Shown here one piece after another: positions 45,727 to 54,428 of a DNA stretch of 64,000 nt; position 1 is the stretch's first letter; every line of letters starts with the position of its first letter. Origin of the DNA: Roseobacter sp. SK209-2-6. GTDB taxonomy: Bacteria > Pseudomonadota > Alphaproteobacteria > Rhodobacterales > Rhodobacteraceae. The stretch spans positions 1-64,000 of the forward strand of contig NZ_AAYC01000002.1 in the NCBI RefSeq assembly GCF_000169455.1, in the 5' to 3' direction. The notes under the pieces are model-generated. The model saw only the letters and a list, made by a program, of their open reading frames with translations, was not told where the DNA came from and ran no database searches. The position numbers were made by a program, and so were the translations under genes.

Positions 45727-46322
45727 GCCACAAGAAGGTCGCCATATTGGTCTCGGGGGGCGGTTCCAACATGGTGGCGCTGGTCGAGAGCATGACCGGC
45801 GACCATCCGGCGCGCCCCTGTCTGGTCCTGTCCAATGATGCTGGCGCGGGCGGTTTGAAAAAGGCCGCTGCCGCGGGCATCGCGACAGCTGCGGTGGATC
45901 ACCGGCCCTTCAAGGGCGATCGCACCGCCTTTGAGGCCGAACTGGTAAAACCGATTCTCGAAGCGGGCGCCGACATTGTCTGTCTGGCAGGCTTTATGCG
46001 CGTGCTGACCGAGGGCTTTGTGTCGCAGTTTCAGGGGCGGATGCTGAACATTCACCCTTCGCTCCTGCCAAAATACAAGGGTCTCAACACCCATGCCCGC
46101 GCGCTAGAGGCAGGAGATGTCGAGGCAGGCTGTACCGTGCATGAGGTGACGCCAGCCCTGGATGATGGGCCGATTTTGGGGCAGGCAAGGGTGCCAGTTC
46201 TTGCCGGAGACACGGCAGAGACGCTGGCCGCGCGGGTTCTGGTACAGGAACATCGGCTTTATCCGGCCGTGTTGCGCCGCTTCGCAGCAGGCGATCCTTC
46301 ACCGGTTCTGCTTGAGGGCTAA
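45723..46322 (+). CDS. purN: Phosphoribosylglycinamide formyltransferase
   Basis: 199 residues; transfers formyl from 10-formyl-tetrahydrofolate to GAR. Motifs: SGGGSNM near the start, [20 protein letters not shown] and the [13 protein letters not shown] region. GTG start overlapping the purM stop shows translational coupling. Confidence 0.96.
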   Translation: MSHKKVAILVSGGGSNMVALVESMTGDHPARPCLVLSNDAGAGGLKKAAAAGIATAAVDHRPFKGDRTAFEAELVKPILEAGADIVCLAGFMRVLTEGFVSQFQGRMLNIHPSLLPKYKGLNTHARALEAGDVEAGCTVHEVTPALDDGPILGQARVPVLAGDTAETLAARVLVQEHRLYPAVLRRFAAGDPSPVLLEG

Positions 46323-46419
46323 GAGCAAATTTGCATTGCGGCTTGCAAGCGCGTATCACCATGCTTGAGCCTGAGAAACGGGCGCCAAGTAGAGTAGAAC
46401 ACAAAAAAAGTCGCGATTT

Positions 46420-47586
46420 ATGAAAATCATTACCACCACCGATGAGCTGCAGTCCTTTTGTGAAGAGGCAGCACAGTATGCCTATGTCACGGTGGACACC
46501 GAGTTTCTGCGCGAACGGACCTATTATTCCAAACTCTGTCTGATCCAGTTGGCCTTTGCCGGAGATGGCGAAGAGGACGCGGTTCTGGTTGATCCCCTGG
46601 CAGAAGGCCTCGCCCTTGATCCGCTTTATGATCTGTTTCGCAATGAAGCGGTGGTCAAGGTCTTCCATGCCGCCCGCCAGGACCTAGAGATTTTCTGGGT
46701 GGACGCCGGCGTATTCCCCAAGCCGCTCTTTGATACCCAAGTTGCGGCTATGGTCTGCGGTTTTGGCGAACAGGTTGGCTATGAAACCCTGGTACGTAAG
46801 ATTGCCAAGCAGAGCCTGGATAAAAGCTCTCGCTTTACCGATTGGTCCCGTCGCCCTCTGAGTGGGGCGCAGAAGACCTATGCTCTGGCGGATGTGACCC
46901 ACCTGCGGCGCATCTATGAATTTCTGGCCAAAGAGCTGGAAAAGAGCGGCCGCTCTCATTGGGTGGCGGAAGAGCTGAAGGTGCTCACCGATCCGGCGAC
47001 TTATGATATCCGCCCTGAAGAGGCCTGGCGGCGGGTAAAGACCCGCACCTCCTCGGGTAAGTTTCTTGCGGTCGTGCGTGAGCTTGCTGCATTCCGTGAG
47101 GATCATGCGCAGCGCAACAATGTGCCGCGCAATAGGGTCTTCAAAGATGATGCCCTGGTTGAGCTGGCCTCCACCAAGCCGCGAACGGCCTCTGATCTAG
47201 GTGGATCGCGCCTGCTCTTGCGCGAAGCCCGCAAAGGCGCCATCGCCGAGGGCATTCTGGAGTCGGTCACCAAGGGCATTAACTGCCCCGCGGAAAAACA
47301 CCCCAAACCAGATCGCAGCCGTGAGAAGATCCAGGTAAATCCAGCACTTGCGGATCTTTTGCGGGTTCTGTTGAAAGCCAAGACAGAAAGTGCCGGCGTT
47401 GCCGCCAAGCTGATCGCGCCAAGTGCGGATCTGGATGCCATTGCCGCCGGTGAACGAGATGTCCCAGCGCTGACCGGCTGGCGCTATGAGGTCTTTGGTG
47501 AGGATGCCCTGCGTCTCTGCGAAGGGAAAATCGCCCTGGCTGCCAAAGGCCAATCGGTGAAAGTGGTAAAGCTGACGGACGAATAG
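46420..47586 (+). CDS. rnd: Ribonuclease D
   Basis: 388 residues; 3'-5' exoribonuclease for tRNA 3' maturation. DEDD exonuclease: VDTEFLRE (I), VFHAARQDLEIF (II), YALADVTHL (III). An HRDC domain follows at about 205-290 (FREDHAQRNNVPRNRVFKDDALVELA). Ends before a bidirectional terminator. Confidence 0.95.
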   Translation: MKIITTTDELQSFCEEAAQYAYVTVDTEFLRERTYYSKLCLIQLAFAGDGEEDAVLVDPLAEGLALDPLYDLFRNEAVVKVFHAARQDLEIFWVDAGVFPKPLFDTQVAAMVCGFGEQVGYETLVRKIAKQSLDKSSRFTDWSRRPLSGAQKTYALADVTHLRRIYEFLAKELEKSGRSHWVAEELKVLTDPATYDIRPEEAWRRVKTRTSSGKFLAVVRELAAFREDHAQRNNVPRNRVFKDDALVELASTKPRTASDLGGSRLLLREARKGAIAEGILESVTKGINCPAEKHPKPDRSREKIQVNPALADLLRVLLKAKTESAGVAAKLIAPSADLDAIAAGERDVPALTGWRYEVFGEDALRLCEGKIALAAKGQSVKVVKLTDE

Positions 47587-47732
47587 TCGAGCGGTGGGAT
47601 TTTCTCTCAGCGCAATTCGAACTTAAGCCTTGCCCAGTGCCGCTATCTTGATCGAAATGGGGCTTGTTCGAAATGTGTAAGATGCCGAAATGGGTAAGCT
47701 GGTAAAGTAGGCTGCCACATAGGCCTAAATGT

Positions 47733-47764
47733 AAAAAACCCGAAGCGCAGGCTTCGGGTTTTTT
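47733..47764. terminator. Bidirectional rho-independent terminator
   Basis: AAAAAACCCGAAGC and GCTTCGGGTTTTTT form a perfect stem with a 4-base loop and serve both rnd (plus) and the lipoprotein gene (minus). Confidence 0.93.
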
Positions 47765-47803
47765 GCTTCTTCAAGGCACTTACTAGACTACAAGCGAAAA
47801 AAG

Positions 47804-48316
47804 TCAGCGGCGGCGTGTTTCGCGAATGTTGCTGGAGCCTTTTACTCGGATGAGCTTTGTGCCGCGTAGATCCTGTTTTGAAAGGGTCACGGCGACATTG
47901 AGTGTGCGGCTGTGCGTGCTGCCCGTCTGAGTTGCTGACTCGGGGTAAATCACCCGGAATTCATACTCCAAAACGGAAGGGTCTTCGGTTTCAATGGCGC
48001 GGAGAGCCAGTTTGTGAGCGCCCTGTCGCGCGCCCAAAGCTGTTGCATGAATGATGGCCCCAGCAGGTGTAGGTTCAACTTTCAAAGCGAGAATCTCTTT
48101 AGCCAGAACACTTTTGTCCTCTGCTTCGGCCCGCGCGAAGAGACCTATCCGATCCGTTACAGGGATCAGGGGATTAGTGGCTTCGGTGGATGTGCTTGCA
48201 ACTTCAACCGAGCGGGATTTTCCGAACCAGTTCAGCGGATTTACGCGTGAATCTCGAAAGCCGCAGCTCGACACCGCCAGGGTGCCGACCAGGAAGATTA
48301 CCAAGGATTTGCGCAT
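47804..48316 (-). CDS. Lipoprotein of unknown function
   Basis: 170 residues with a lipoprotein signal (LVIFLVGTLAVSSC; lipidated Cys18). A mostly beta mature domain follows, ending in a positively charged tail (RETRRR). I recognise it only as a conserved-looking rhodobacterial lipoprotein; homologues are sometimes misnamed as D-galactarate dehydratase. It has its own promoter region divergent from sufE. Confidence 0.78.
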   Translation of the reverse strand: MRKSLVIFLVGTLAVSSCGFRDSRVNPLNWFGKSRSVEVASTSTEATNPLIPVTDRIGLFARAEAEDKSVLAKEILALKVEPTPAGAIIHATALGARQGAHKLALRAIETEDPSVLEYEFRVIYPESATQTGSTHSRTLNVAVTLSKQDLRGTKLIRVKGSSNIRETRRR

Positions 48317-48451
48317 AAGGACCCACCTGTCAAAATTCTTGTAGTTCGTGGTTACCCGATTGTGCCGCGCTTGAAAAGCTGTTGAAAATCCTTCCGCTCC
48401 GGCATAGGTCCGTGCGGGTGAAACCAGTCAGCAGGAAGGGGACGCAGGGCC

Positions 48452-48862
48452 ATGGCCAGCGCCGCATTTGAAGAGATCGTCGAAGACTTCGAATTCCTGG
48501 AGGATTGGGAAGATCGCTACCGCCATGTGATCGAGCAGGGCAAGGCAATGGCGCCGCTGGAAGACGCATTGAAAGTGCCCGCAACCAAGGTGGATGGCTG
48601 CGCCAGCCAGGTTTGGCTGCACCCGGTGATCGAGGGGGGCAAGTTCCATTTCGATGGTGACAGCGATGCCTTGATTGTGCGGGGGCTGATTGCGGTCCTG
48701 CGCTGTCTCTACAATGGTCTGACCCTGGCCGAGGTTGTGGCGGTGGATGCGCGTTCTGAACTGGAACGCCTGGGTCTCAACGAACATCTCTCGGCTCAGC
48801 GTTCCAACGGGGTGCGCGCCATGATCGAACGGATCCGTGAGACCGCAGCAGCGCAGCTGTAA
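48452..48862 (+). CDS. sufE: SufE-type cysteine desulfuration protein
   Basis: 136 residues. The sulfur-accepting cysteine is in KVDGCASQVWL (about residue 50). SufE takes persulfide from SufS for Fe-S cluster assembly. Length and all conserved stretches (FEFLEDWEDRYRHVIEQGK, GVRAMIERIR) are normal. GGAAGG precedes the start. No other suf gene is adjacent. Confidence 0.93.
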   Translation: MASAAFEEIVEDFEFLEDWEDRYRHVIEQGKAMAPLEDALKVPATKVDGCASQVWLHPVIEGGKFHFDGDSDALIVRGLIAVLRCLYNGLTLAEVVAVDARSELERLGLNEHLSAQRSNGVRAMIERIRETAAAQL

Positions 48863-48948
48863 CATTGCGGAACCTTCGGGCGTTGGGGCGGAGTTGAGCC
48901 TGACGCTAAGCCCAGTCCTGCGATCAAGGCTCCAGCGACCTCGGCGCG

Positions 48949-49650
48949 TCACCCCAGGCGCCGCCGATCAAGCGATTTGAGATAGGCCACATAGTCCCGC
49001 AATAGGGGAACCCGTCGGGGCCGAAAGCTGTCTGCCGTTTTTTGGTAGTTCTCGATTCGGGTGACATGGAACATGCGGAAATCGGTGCGCTTGCAGCACC
49101 AGGCCAGCAACATGATCGCCCTGTCATGATAGGATAGCGCAAGCGGGTAGATGCGGCGCTCCGTTCGGGCTTCCTTTAGGTCGCGGTAAGTTATGTCCAG
49201 TGCCTCTTCGGCCCACATTGCTTCGCGCAGCTCTGTCATATCTATTGCGGGCTTCAACGGGGCCGTCATCCTGTGGACAAGAGTAACCGCATGCGCCGCC
49301 TGCCGTTGCTGACGCTCTGGGAGGGTGGCCAGGATCTTGATCAGAGCGTCCTGAGCGGCCTGTGCCAGGTCCGGATCCCCCCTTTGCCCGACGTCCGCCA
49401 ACCCCAGAGTGAGCGCCTCTATCTCGATCTGCGTAAAGGTTTGCGGCGGTAACGCCGGATCTTCGACCATGGTATAGCCAAGTCCTGCCTCACCTTCGAT
49501 CCGGGCCCCCGCGGCACGCAGGCTGTCGATGTCGCGATAGATCGTCCGCTCTGACACCTCCAGGGCGGCTGCGAGTCTGGCAGCGGTCACCGGAGGGGTG
49601 AGGCCGCGGATCAAATGCAGCAGGCGAAAGAGACGATCGGATTTGGCCAT
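48949..49650 (-). CDS. WYL-domain (YafY-type) transcriptional regulator
   Basis: About 233 residues from ATG 49650 (an upstream in-frame start at 49704 would add 18). An N-terminal HTH_11 winged helix (TAARLAAALEVSERTIYRDIDSL) precedes a WYL domain (ITYRDLKEARTERRIYPLALSYHDRAIMLLAWC). Divergent from the GST gene and its likely regulator. WYL domains sense small ligands or nucleic-acid signals; the effector is unknown. Confidence 0.9.
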   Translation of the reverse strand: MAKSDRLFRLLHLIRGLTPPVTAARLAAALEVSERTIYRDIDSLRAAGARIEGEAGLGYTMVEDPALPPQTFTQIEIEALTLGLADVGQRGDPDLAQAAQDALIKILATLPERQQRQAAHAVTLVHRMTAPLKPAIDMTELREAMWAEEALDITYRDLKEARTERRIYPLALSYHDRAIMLLAWCCKRTDFRMFHVTRIENYQKTADSFRPRRVPLLRDYVAYLKSLDRRRLG

Positions 49651-49748
49651 AGGGATATACTCGGCGAATGATACTGACAGAAACTGGCAAGAGCCTAGCG
49701 TCATAACCCGGCTATCGACAATCGATAGTTTTGAAAAGGAGCTCTCTT

Positions 49749-50378
49749 ATGCCAACTCTCTATCATTCTCCGCAGTCCCGGTCCTCGCGCGTTATCGCGC
49801 AACTGATGCTGATGGGGAAACTTGATGCGGTTGATGTGATCAACGTAGACATCATCAAAAACGATGGCAGCGGTCGCATAGACCCAAAGAACGCGCACCC
49901 AGAGGGAAAAGTTCCCTTTCTGGTGACGGATGAGGGCGAAGAGATCCGCGAAAGTGCGGCCATCATGATCTATCTGGATGAGCTGTTCGGCCAACCGCTG
50001 AGCCCCAAGCAGGGCGAGCCGGGACGCGGCAGCTATCTGACATGGATGGCCTATTCCGGCGGCGTGATGGAACCCGCGCTGGTGGCGCATTTTGCCGGGT
50101 TGGACCACCCTGCTCTGACCGGCACCTTTCGCACCATGAAAGAGGTTGGCGCACAGCTGGAGCGCGGGCTGAAAGGCCGGTCCTTCCTTCTGGGCGAGGA
50201 GCTGACGGTTGCTGACCTTCTCATGGCCTCTGCCTTTCAATGGGCGCCGCATCTCACCCCGGATATTCCCATGGTCAAAGCCTGGGTTGAACGGGTGACA
50301 TCGGCGCTGGACAATGAGGGGCTGGCGGCTTTTGAGGCCAAAGCAGAAGAAGAGCTGAGGCAGAAGGAACTGACCTGA
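49749..50378 (+). CDS. Glutathione S-transferase family protein
   Basis: 209 residues from ATG 49749 (AAGGAG upstream). Thioredoxin-like N-terminal domain begins PTLYHSPQSRSSRV, with the glutathione-binding GKVPFLV and ESAAIMIYL; all-helical C-terminal domain with ELTVADLLMASAF. A serine near position 8 or 11-13 may be the catalytic residue. Divergent from the WYL regulator. Confidence 0.9.
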   Translation: MPTLYHSPQSRSSRVIAQLMLMGKLDAVDVINVDIIKNDGSGRIDPKNAHPEGKVPFLVTDEGEEIRESAAIMIYLDELFGQPLSPKQGEPGRGSYLTWMAYSGGVMEPALVAHFAGLDHPALTGTFRTMKEVGAQLERGLKGRSFLLGEELTVADLLMASAFQWAPHLTPDIPMVKAWVERVTSALDNEGLAAFEAKAEEELRQKELT

Positions 50379-50439
50379 CCTGAGGTAGACCTGGGGCAGG
50401 CCGGGAGAACAATCAGTAGAAGGCGCATGAGCCCATGCT

Positions 50440-51159
50440 TCAGGCCTTGGGCTTGCCCCAATCCATAAGGGTGCTTTGCAGCTCCCCATAGCCGGTGTGG
50501 CGGTGTTCAAACTCCAGCCCCATCCGGTTGGCGCAGTCACGGGCCTTGTCCAAAAGGGCAGGGTCCTTGAGCTGCGATTGATAGACCAGCTTGGTATAAT
50601 TGCCAAAAATCATGTCGCGCAGTTCCGGGTTCTTATCCAGTCCCATGGGCCGCCAAATAAAGGCGTCAAACTGCTTGACCAGAAAATCGGTCAGATAGAA
50701 GGCTGTGATTTCCCCGGCTTCACTATGGGCTTCAAAGACCTCATTGCCCTCAAAGAAGGAATAACAATGGGGCCCGGCCACCATCTCAACACCCAGTTCT
50801 GCACATTTGCGTTCCAGCGCGCCGCCGGTTCCGCAATCCGCATAGACCACATAGATCTGGTCATAGACGGCGGAATGCTTGGCGACGGCGCCCTCGACGC
50901 AATCGACAATCTGTTCGGGATAGAGGTGCAGCTTGGCAGGCAGGCAGGTCAGATCCATATGATCCAAGGCGTTCTGCTCTTTGATGGCCAGGATTTCGCG
51001 CGCCAGGGCGCCACAGGCGATCAACAGGATACGGCCCAGCTTCTTTTCCGGGGCGGCGAGGCCCTGTTCGGTGAGGGAGCTTTCCTCAAGCGTCCGCCCG
51101 GTCGGGGGACGGAAGGCAGCCCGCTCATTCAAGCGGGCTGCGCGTCCTTTGCGTGCCAA
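50440..51159 (-). CDS. DUF1638 protein linked to corrinoid methyl transfer
   Basis: 239 residues. The DUF1638 domain begins at about residue 40 (LGRILLIACGALAREILAI) and contains several conserved cysteines and histidines (CLPAKLHLYPEQI, YADCGTGG, GPHCYSF). The gene starts 1 bp after the corrinoid protein gene, so co-translation is near certain and a role with the corrinoid protein is likely. Its reaction is not established. The N-terminal 40 residues are polar and may be variable. Confidence 0.85.
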   Translation of the reverse strand: MARKGRAARLNERAAFRPPTGRTLEESSLTEQGLAAPEKKLGRILLIACGALAREILAIKEQNALDHMDLTCLPAKLHLYPEQIVDCVEGAVAKHSAVYDQIYVVYADCGTGGALERKCAELGVEMVAGPHCYSFFEGNEVFEAHSEAGEITAFYLTDFLVKQFDAFIWRPMGLDKNPELRDMIFGNYTKLVYQSQLKDPALLDKARDCANRMGLEFEHRHTGYGELQSTLMDWGKPKA

Positions 51160-51160
51160 A

Positions 51161-51859
51161 TCAGGCGCTCATCGAGTTGTGCTTGCGCGCAACGAAGTCT
51201 TTTGCAGTTTCAACTGCAACAGCCGCGTCACGGCAGTAAGCGTCGGCGCCGATGGCCTTGCCGAACTCTTCGTTCAGTGGCGCGCCACCAACCAGCACGA
51301 TGTAGTCGTCGCGCTTGCCTTGTTCGACCATGGTGTCGATGACGACCTTCATGTAGGGCATGGTGGTGGTCAAGAGAGCGGACATGCCGAGGATGTCGGG
51401 CTTATGCTCTTCCATCGCTTCCAGGTAGTTCTCAACCGGGTTGTTGATGCCGATGTCGACAACTTCAAAGCCCGCGCCTTCCATCATCATGGAAACCAGG
51501 TTCTTGCCGATGTCGTGAATGTCGCCCTTAACGGTGCCGATGACCATCGAACCCATGCGCGGTGCGCCGGTTGCGGCCAGAAGTGGCTTCAGGATGGCCA
51601 TGCCGCCCTTCATGGCGTTTGCTGCCAAGAGAACTTCTGGGACAAAGAGGATACCGTCGCGGAAGTCGGCACCAACGATGGTCATGCCGCCAACCAGCGC
51701 CTCGGTCAGGACCTTGTAGGGAGCCCAATCGCGGGACAGAAGGATGTTCACACCCTCTTCGATTTCTTCCTTCAGACCATCATAGAGGTCATCAAACATC
51801 TGCTGGACAAGTTCTTCATCGTCCAGATCCGCCAGGATGATATCTTCTTCTTCCGACAT
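51161..51859 (-). CDS. Methyltransferase-type corrinoid (B12-binding) protein
   Basis: 232 residues: a helical cap (about 15-95) then a B12-binding Rossmann domain with the base-off cobalt ligand His115 in DIHDIG and GGAPLNEEFG. Homologous to MtbC/MttC and to the B12 part of MetH. With the homocysteine methyltransferase at 54429-55451 it is probably a component of the split, multi-protein methionine synthase described in roseobacters. The folate-binding and reactivation parts are not in this window. Confidence 0.9.
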   Translation of the reverse strand: MSEEEDIILADLDDEELVQQMFDDLYDGLKEEIEEGVNILLSRDWAPYKVLTEALVGGMTIVGADFRDGILFVPEVLLAANAMKGGMAILKPLLAATGAPRMGSMVIGTVKGDIHDIGKNLVSMMMEGAGFEVVDIGINNPVENYLEAMEEHKPDILGMSALLTTTMPYMKVVIDTMVEQGKRDDYIVLVGGAPLNEEFGKAIGADAYCRDAAVAVETAKDFVARKHNSMSA

Positions 51860-52087
51860 GCGCCTATTCCTTGACTGGGCCGGGAATCCCCGGCGTGGCC
51901 TTGCAGTGATTTAACGACTATTGGGCCAGAATGCCGCTTTGAAACTGCATTATTTGCGACATCGCCTTAGCTTGTACCGACGTATAGGTGCAAAAAATGC
52001 AGAATGATAATGAAGATTTCGCAAGGAAATCTTCGATTTTGCGCGCTTGTTCTTCATTTGTTCCAAAATCGGTGTCATTCTGCCCGA

Positions 52088-53167
52088 ATGAGCTATTTGA
52101 TTCACCAAAGTAAGGAACGTCGCAAAGCGCGTGCCAGTCTGAGCAATGCGCCAGGGCGGTTTGACCTCTCGCGTGAGCGTTTTGAGGATGAGTGGTATCA
52201 AGACCCTGAAACCGATGTCATCCGAACCACGATCCGGCAGGAACAGGCGCGTAGCATTATCTCTTATAATCGCTCGCCGGATCTGCCTTTTGATCGCTCG
52301 GTCAACCCTTATCGCGGTTGCGAACATGGGTGCATCTATTGTTTCGCCCGCCCTAGCCATGCCTATCTGGGCCTTTCTCCTGGGTTGGATTTTGAAACGC
52401 AGCTGATTGCGCGCCCCAATGCGGCGGAGGTCCTGCGCCAAGAACTTTCCAAGCCGCGCTATCGGGTGGCGACCTTGGCTCTGGGCACCAATACGGATCC
52501 TTATCAGCCCTGTGAGCGGGATTTGGGGATCATGCGCGACTGTCTGGAAGTCCTGCGGGATTTCAACCATCCCATTGCCATCGTGACCAAGGGCAGCCTG
52601 ATTGAACGGGATATCGATATTCTGTCGGAAATGGCTGCCAAGGGATTGGTTCGGGTTGGTATTTCCCTCACCACATTAGATCCCGATCTCTCCCGCCGGA
52701 TGGAGCCGCGCGCCCCGGCGCCCGCACGTCGGTTGGCAGTGATCCGTCGCCTTTCTGATGCGGGCATTCCCGTCCGGGTGATGACCTCTCCCGTGGTGCC
52801 GGGCCTGACGGACCATGAGCTGGAGGCCCTTTTGGCCGCCGGGGCGGAGGCAGGGGCGGATACCGCCAGCTGGATCATGCTGCGGCTCCCGCGCGAGGTG
52901 TCACAGCTCTGGCAGGATTGGCTGGCCGAGCATGAACCAGGGCGCGCTGAGAAGGTCATGACGAGGCTGCGTGAAATGCATGGAGGGCGCGATTACGACC
53001 CACGGTGGGGGCAGCGCATGCGCGGAGAGGGGCGCTATGCAGAGATGATCGCACAGCGGTTCAAATCGGCCTGCAAGCGGTTGGGGTTGCAAGAAAAAGC
53101 GACTGACCTCAGAAACGATCTGTTTCGCGTGCCGCCGCAGGCGGGGGACCAGCTGGCCCTGTTTTGA
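52088..53167 (+). CDS. Radical SAM protein, PA0069/SPL-like family
   Basis: 359 residues from ATG 52088. The radical SAM motif CEHGCIYC (Cys-x3-Cys-x2-Cys) is followed by FARPSHAYLGLSPGLDFE, typical of the PA0069 family related to spore photoproduct lyase. No spore genes are present, as expected; the family's role is unknown. Divergent from the corrinoid protein gene and no operon partners. Confidence 0.9.
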   Translation: MSYLIHQSKERRKARASLSNAPGRFDLSRERFEDEWYQDPETDVIRTTIRQEQARSIISYNRSPDLPFDRSVNPYRGCEHGCIYCFARPSHAYLGLSPGLDFETQLIARPNAAEVLRQELSKPRYRVATLALGTNTDPYQPCERDLGIMRDCLEVLRDFNHPIAIVTKGSLIERDIDILSEMAAKGLVRVGISLTTLDPDLSRRMEPRAPAPARRLAVIRRLSDAGIPVRVMTSPVVPGLTDHELEALLAAGAEAGADTASWIMLRLPREVSQLWQDWLAEHEPGRAEKVMTRLREMHGGRDYDPRWGQRMRGEGRYAEMIAQRFKSACKRLGLQEKATDLRNDLFRVPPQAGDQLALF

Positions 53168-53257
53168 TGTCTTGGCCGAGCTGGCCTAGTCACAGTCCAT
53201 GAACTCAGTCCCATAGACCTGAGCAAAAAGAGATCTCACGGCACTTAGAACGCCCCG

Positions 53258-53791
53258 CTAGATCAGGCCAATGGACTGACTGATGGCCTGGCCTTGATTG
53301 ATGGCTTGATAAGCCGGACGTAGAGGTTTTTGGCTGAGGTCAACTGAGCGGGAGACCCACTGCCGTTCTTCCAGCTGACCCAAGGACTGGGAGAGAGCCC
53401 GGTCAGTGATCTGTCCAAGATCCGATTTGATTTCGGTAAAACGCCGTGGTGCGGTTGTGATGGCCAAAACCGGAAGAGTCCAGCTGCGGCGCAAAAGGCC
53501 AAACTCGTCTTTGTCCGGGGCAAGGGAAACGATCTTGGCTGCGATCTTAGCTGCGTCCTGGCCCACAGGGGTCAGGCGGAATTCCGGCCGCAGAGGGTGG
53601 CCGTGACCGGGGTTTCTCTCCAGCAGATGCAATTGGACCAAATGTTCCAGGCTGGCGGCAAAGGCTGTGCGGCTGGCTCCGGTCGCCGCCAGCAAGGGGG
53701 CCTGACGTCCGGGGATGCCTTGGTGAAGTGCGGCCAGAATGCTCATCGACCAGGCGCGTGAAGTCAGGTTGACAAGAAGTTTTATGTCCAT
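53258..53791 (-). CDS. Tandem winged-helix (HxlR-like) regulator
   Basis: 177 residues made of two HxlR-like winged helices in tandem. Residues about 10-80 start with SRAWSMSILAAL, the second half (about 100-170) with RRSWTLPVLAIT. Both continue with a TxRALSQSLGQL-type recognition helix and end in a similar LRPxxxxxxxGQ stretch. Ordinary HxlR proteins have one such unit and act as dimers, so this may be a single-chain dimer. Divergent from the VOC protein gene, its likely target. Confidence 0.75.
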   Translation of the reverse strand: MDIKLLVNLTSRAWSMSILAALHQGIPGRQAPLLAATGASRTAFAASLEHLVQLHLLERNPGHGHPLRPEFRLTPVGQDAAKIAAKIVSLAPDKDEFGLLRRSWTLPVLAITTAPRRFTEIKSDLGQITDRALSQSLGQLEERQWVSRSVDLSQKPLRPAYQAINQGQAISQSIGLI

Positions 53792-53830
53792 AAAGTATAG
53801 TAACTATATTTTGTGAAAAAGGGAAGACCA

Positions 53831-54208
53831 ATGGCAGTAGCTGCGCTTGAAAAAACGATTACCTTGGCACTTTCTGTTCGTGACCGTCACAAAAGTGCCA
53901 GTTGGTACAATGAGATGCTGGGGTTTTCCCTGCTCTATCACGCGGATGAGGCCGGATGGAGTGAGCTGCAGACGCTGACAGAGGGGGTGACGCTGGGCCT
54001 TGGCGAACAGACGGAACCAGTGCCGGGCAATATGGTGCCTGTGTTCGGAGTGAGTGATATCGTGACAGCCCGCAGCGCCTTGGAGGCGGCAGGGCTGCGT
54101 TTTGATGGACCGACCGAAACCATTGAGGGAATGGTGAGTACGGCCACCTTTTATGACCCTGATGAAAATGCCCTGATGCTGGCGCAGGATTTGACCTCAG
54201 CGCAATAG
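53831..54208 (+). CDS. VOC (glyoxalase/bleomycin resistance) family protein
   Basis: 125 residues from ATG 53831. One VOC unit pair: LALSVRDRHKSASWYNEMLGF in the first beta-alpha-beta-beta-beta module and PVFGVSDIVTARSALEAAGL in the second. Metal ligand positions are incomplete to my reading, so either a binding protein or an enzyme is possible. Controlled probably by the divergent tandem winged-helix regulator. Confidence 0.88.
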   Translation: MAVAALEKTITLALSVRDRHKSASWYNEMLGFSLLYHADEAGWSELQTLTEGVTLGLGEQTEPVPGNMVPVFGVSDIVTARSALEAAGLRFDGPTETIEGMVSTATFYDPDENALMLAQDLTSAQ

Positions 54209-54314
54209 CGGCAACCCCAAAATCCACGTTTGGGTCTCTGAAACAGGTCACTCTAACGCATGCCTCTTTTCCGGGACTACGCTGGACGCTGAAACCGACG
54301 AGCCAATGCATGAA

Positions 54315-54346
54315 AAACGCCCGGCCCAATGAAGGGCCGGGCGTTT
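54315..54346. terminator. Strong terminator hairpin
   Basis: AAACGCCCGGCCC and GGGCCGGGCGTTT pair perfectly over 13 bp with a 6-base loop. It ends the VOC gene transcript and faces the methyltransferase gene, so it is probably bidirectional. Confidence 0.88.
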
Positions 54347-54428
54347 CTGTAGTGGTATCTTAAAAACTGGCTCGATGCAGTGACACAGGTGCTGAAGCGC
54401 TGGAGACTTTGGCTTACCTCTGCGGGGA

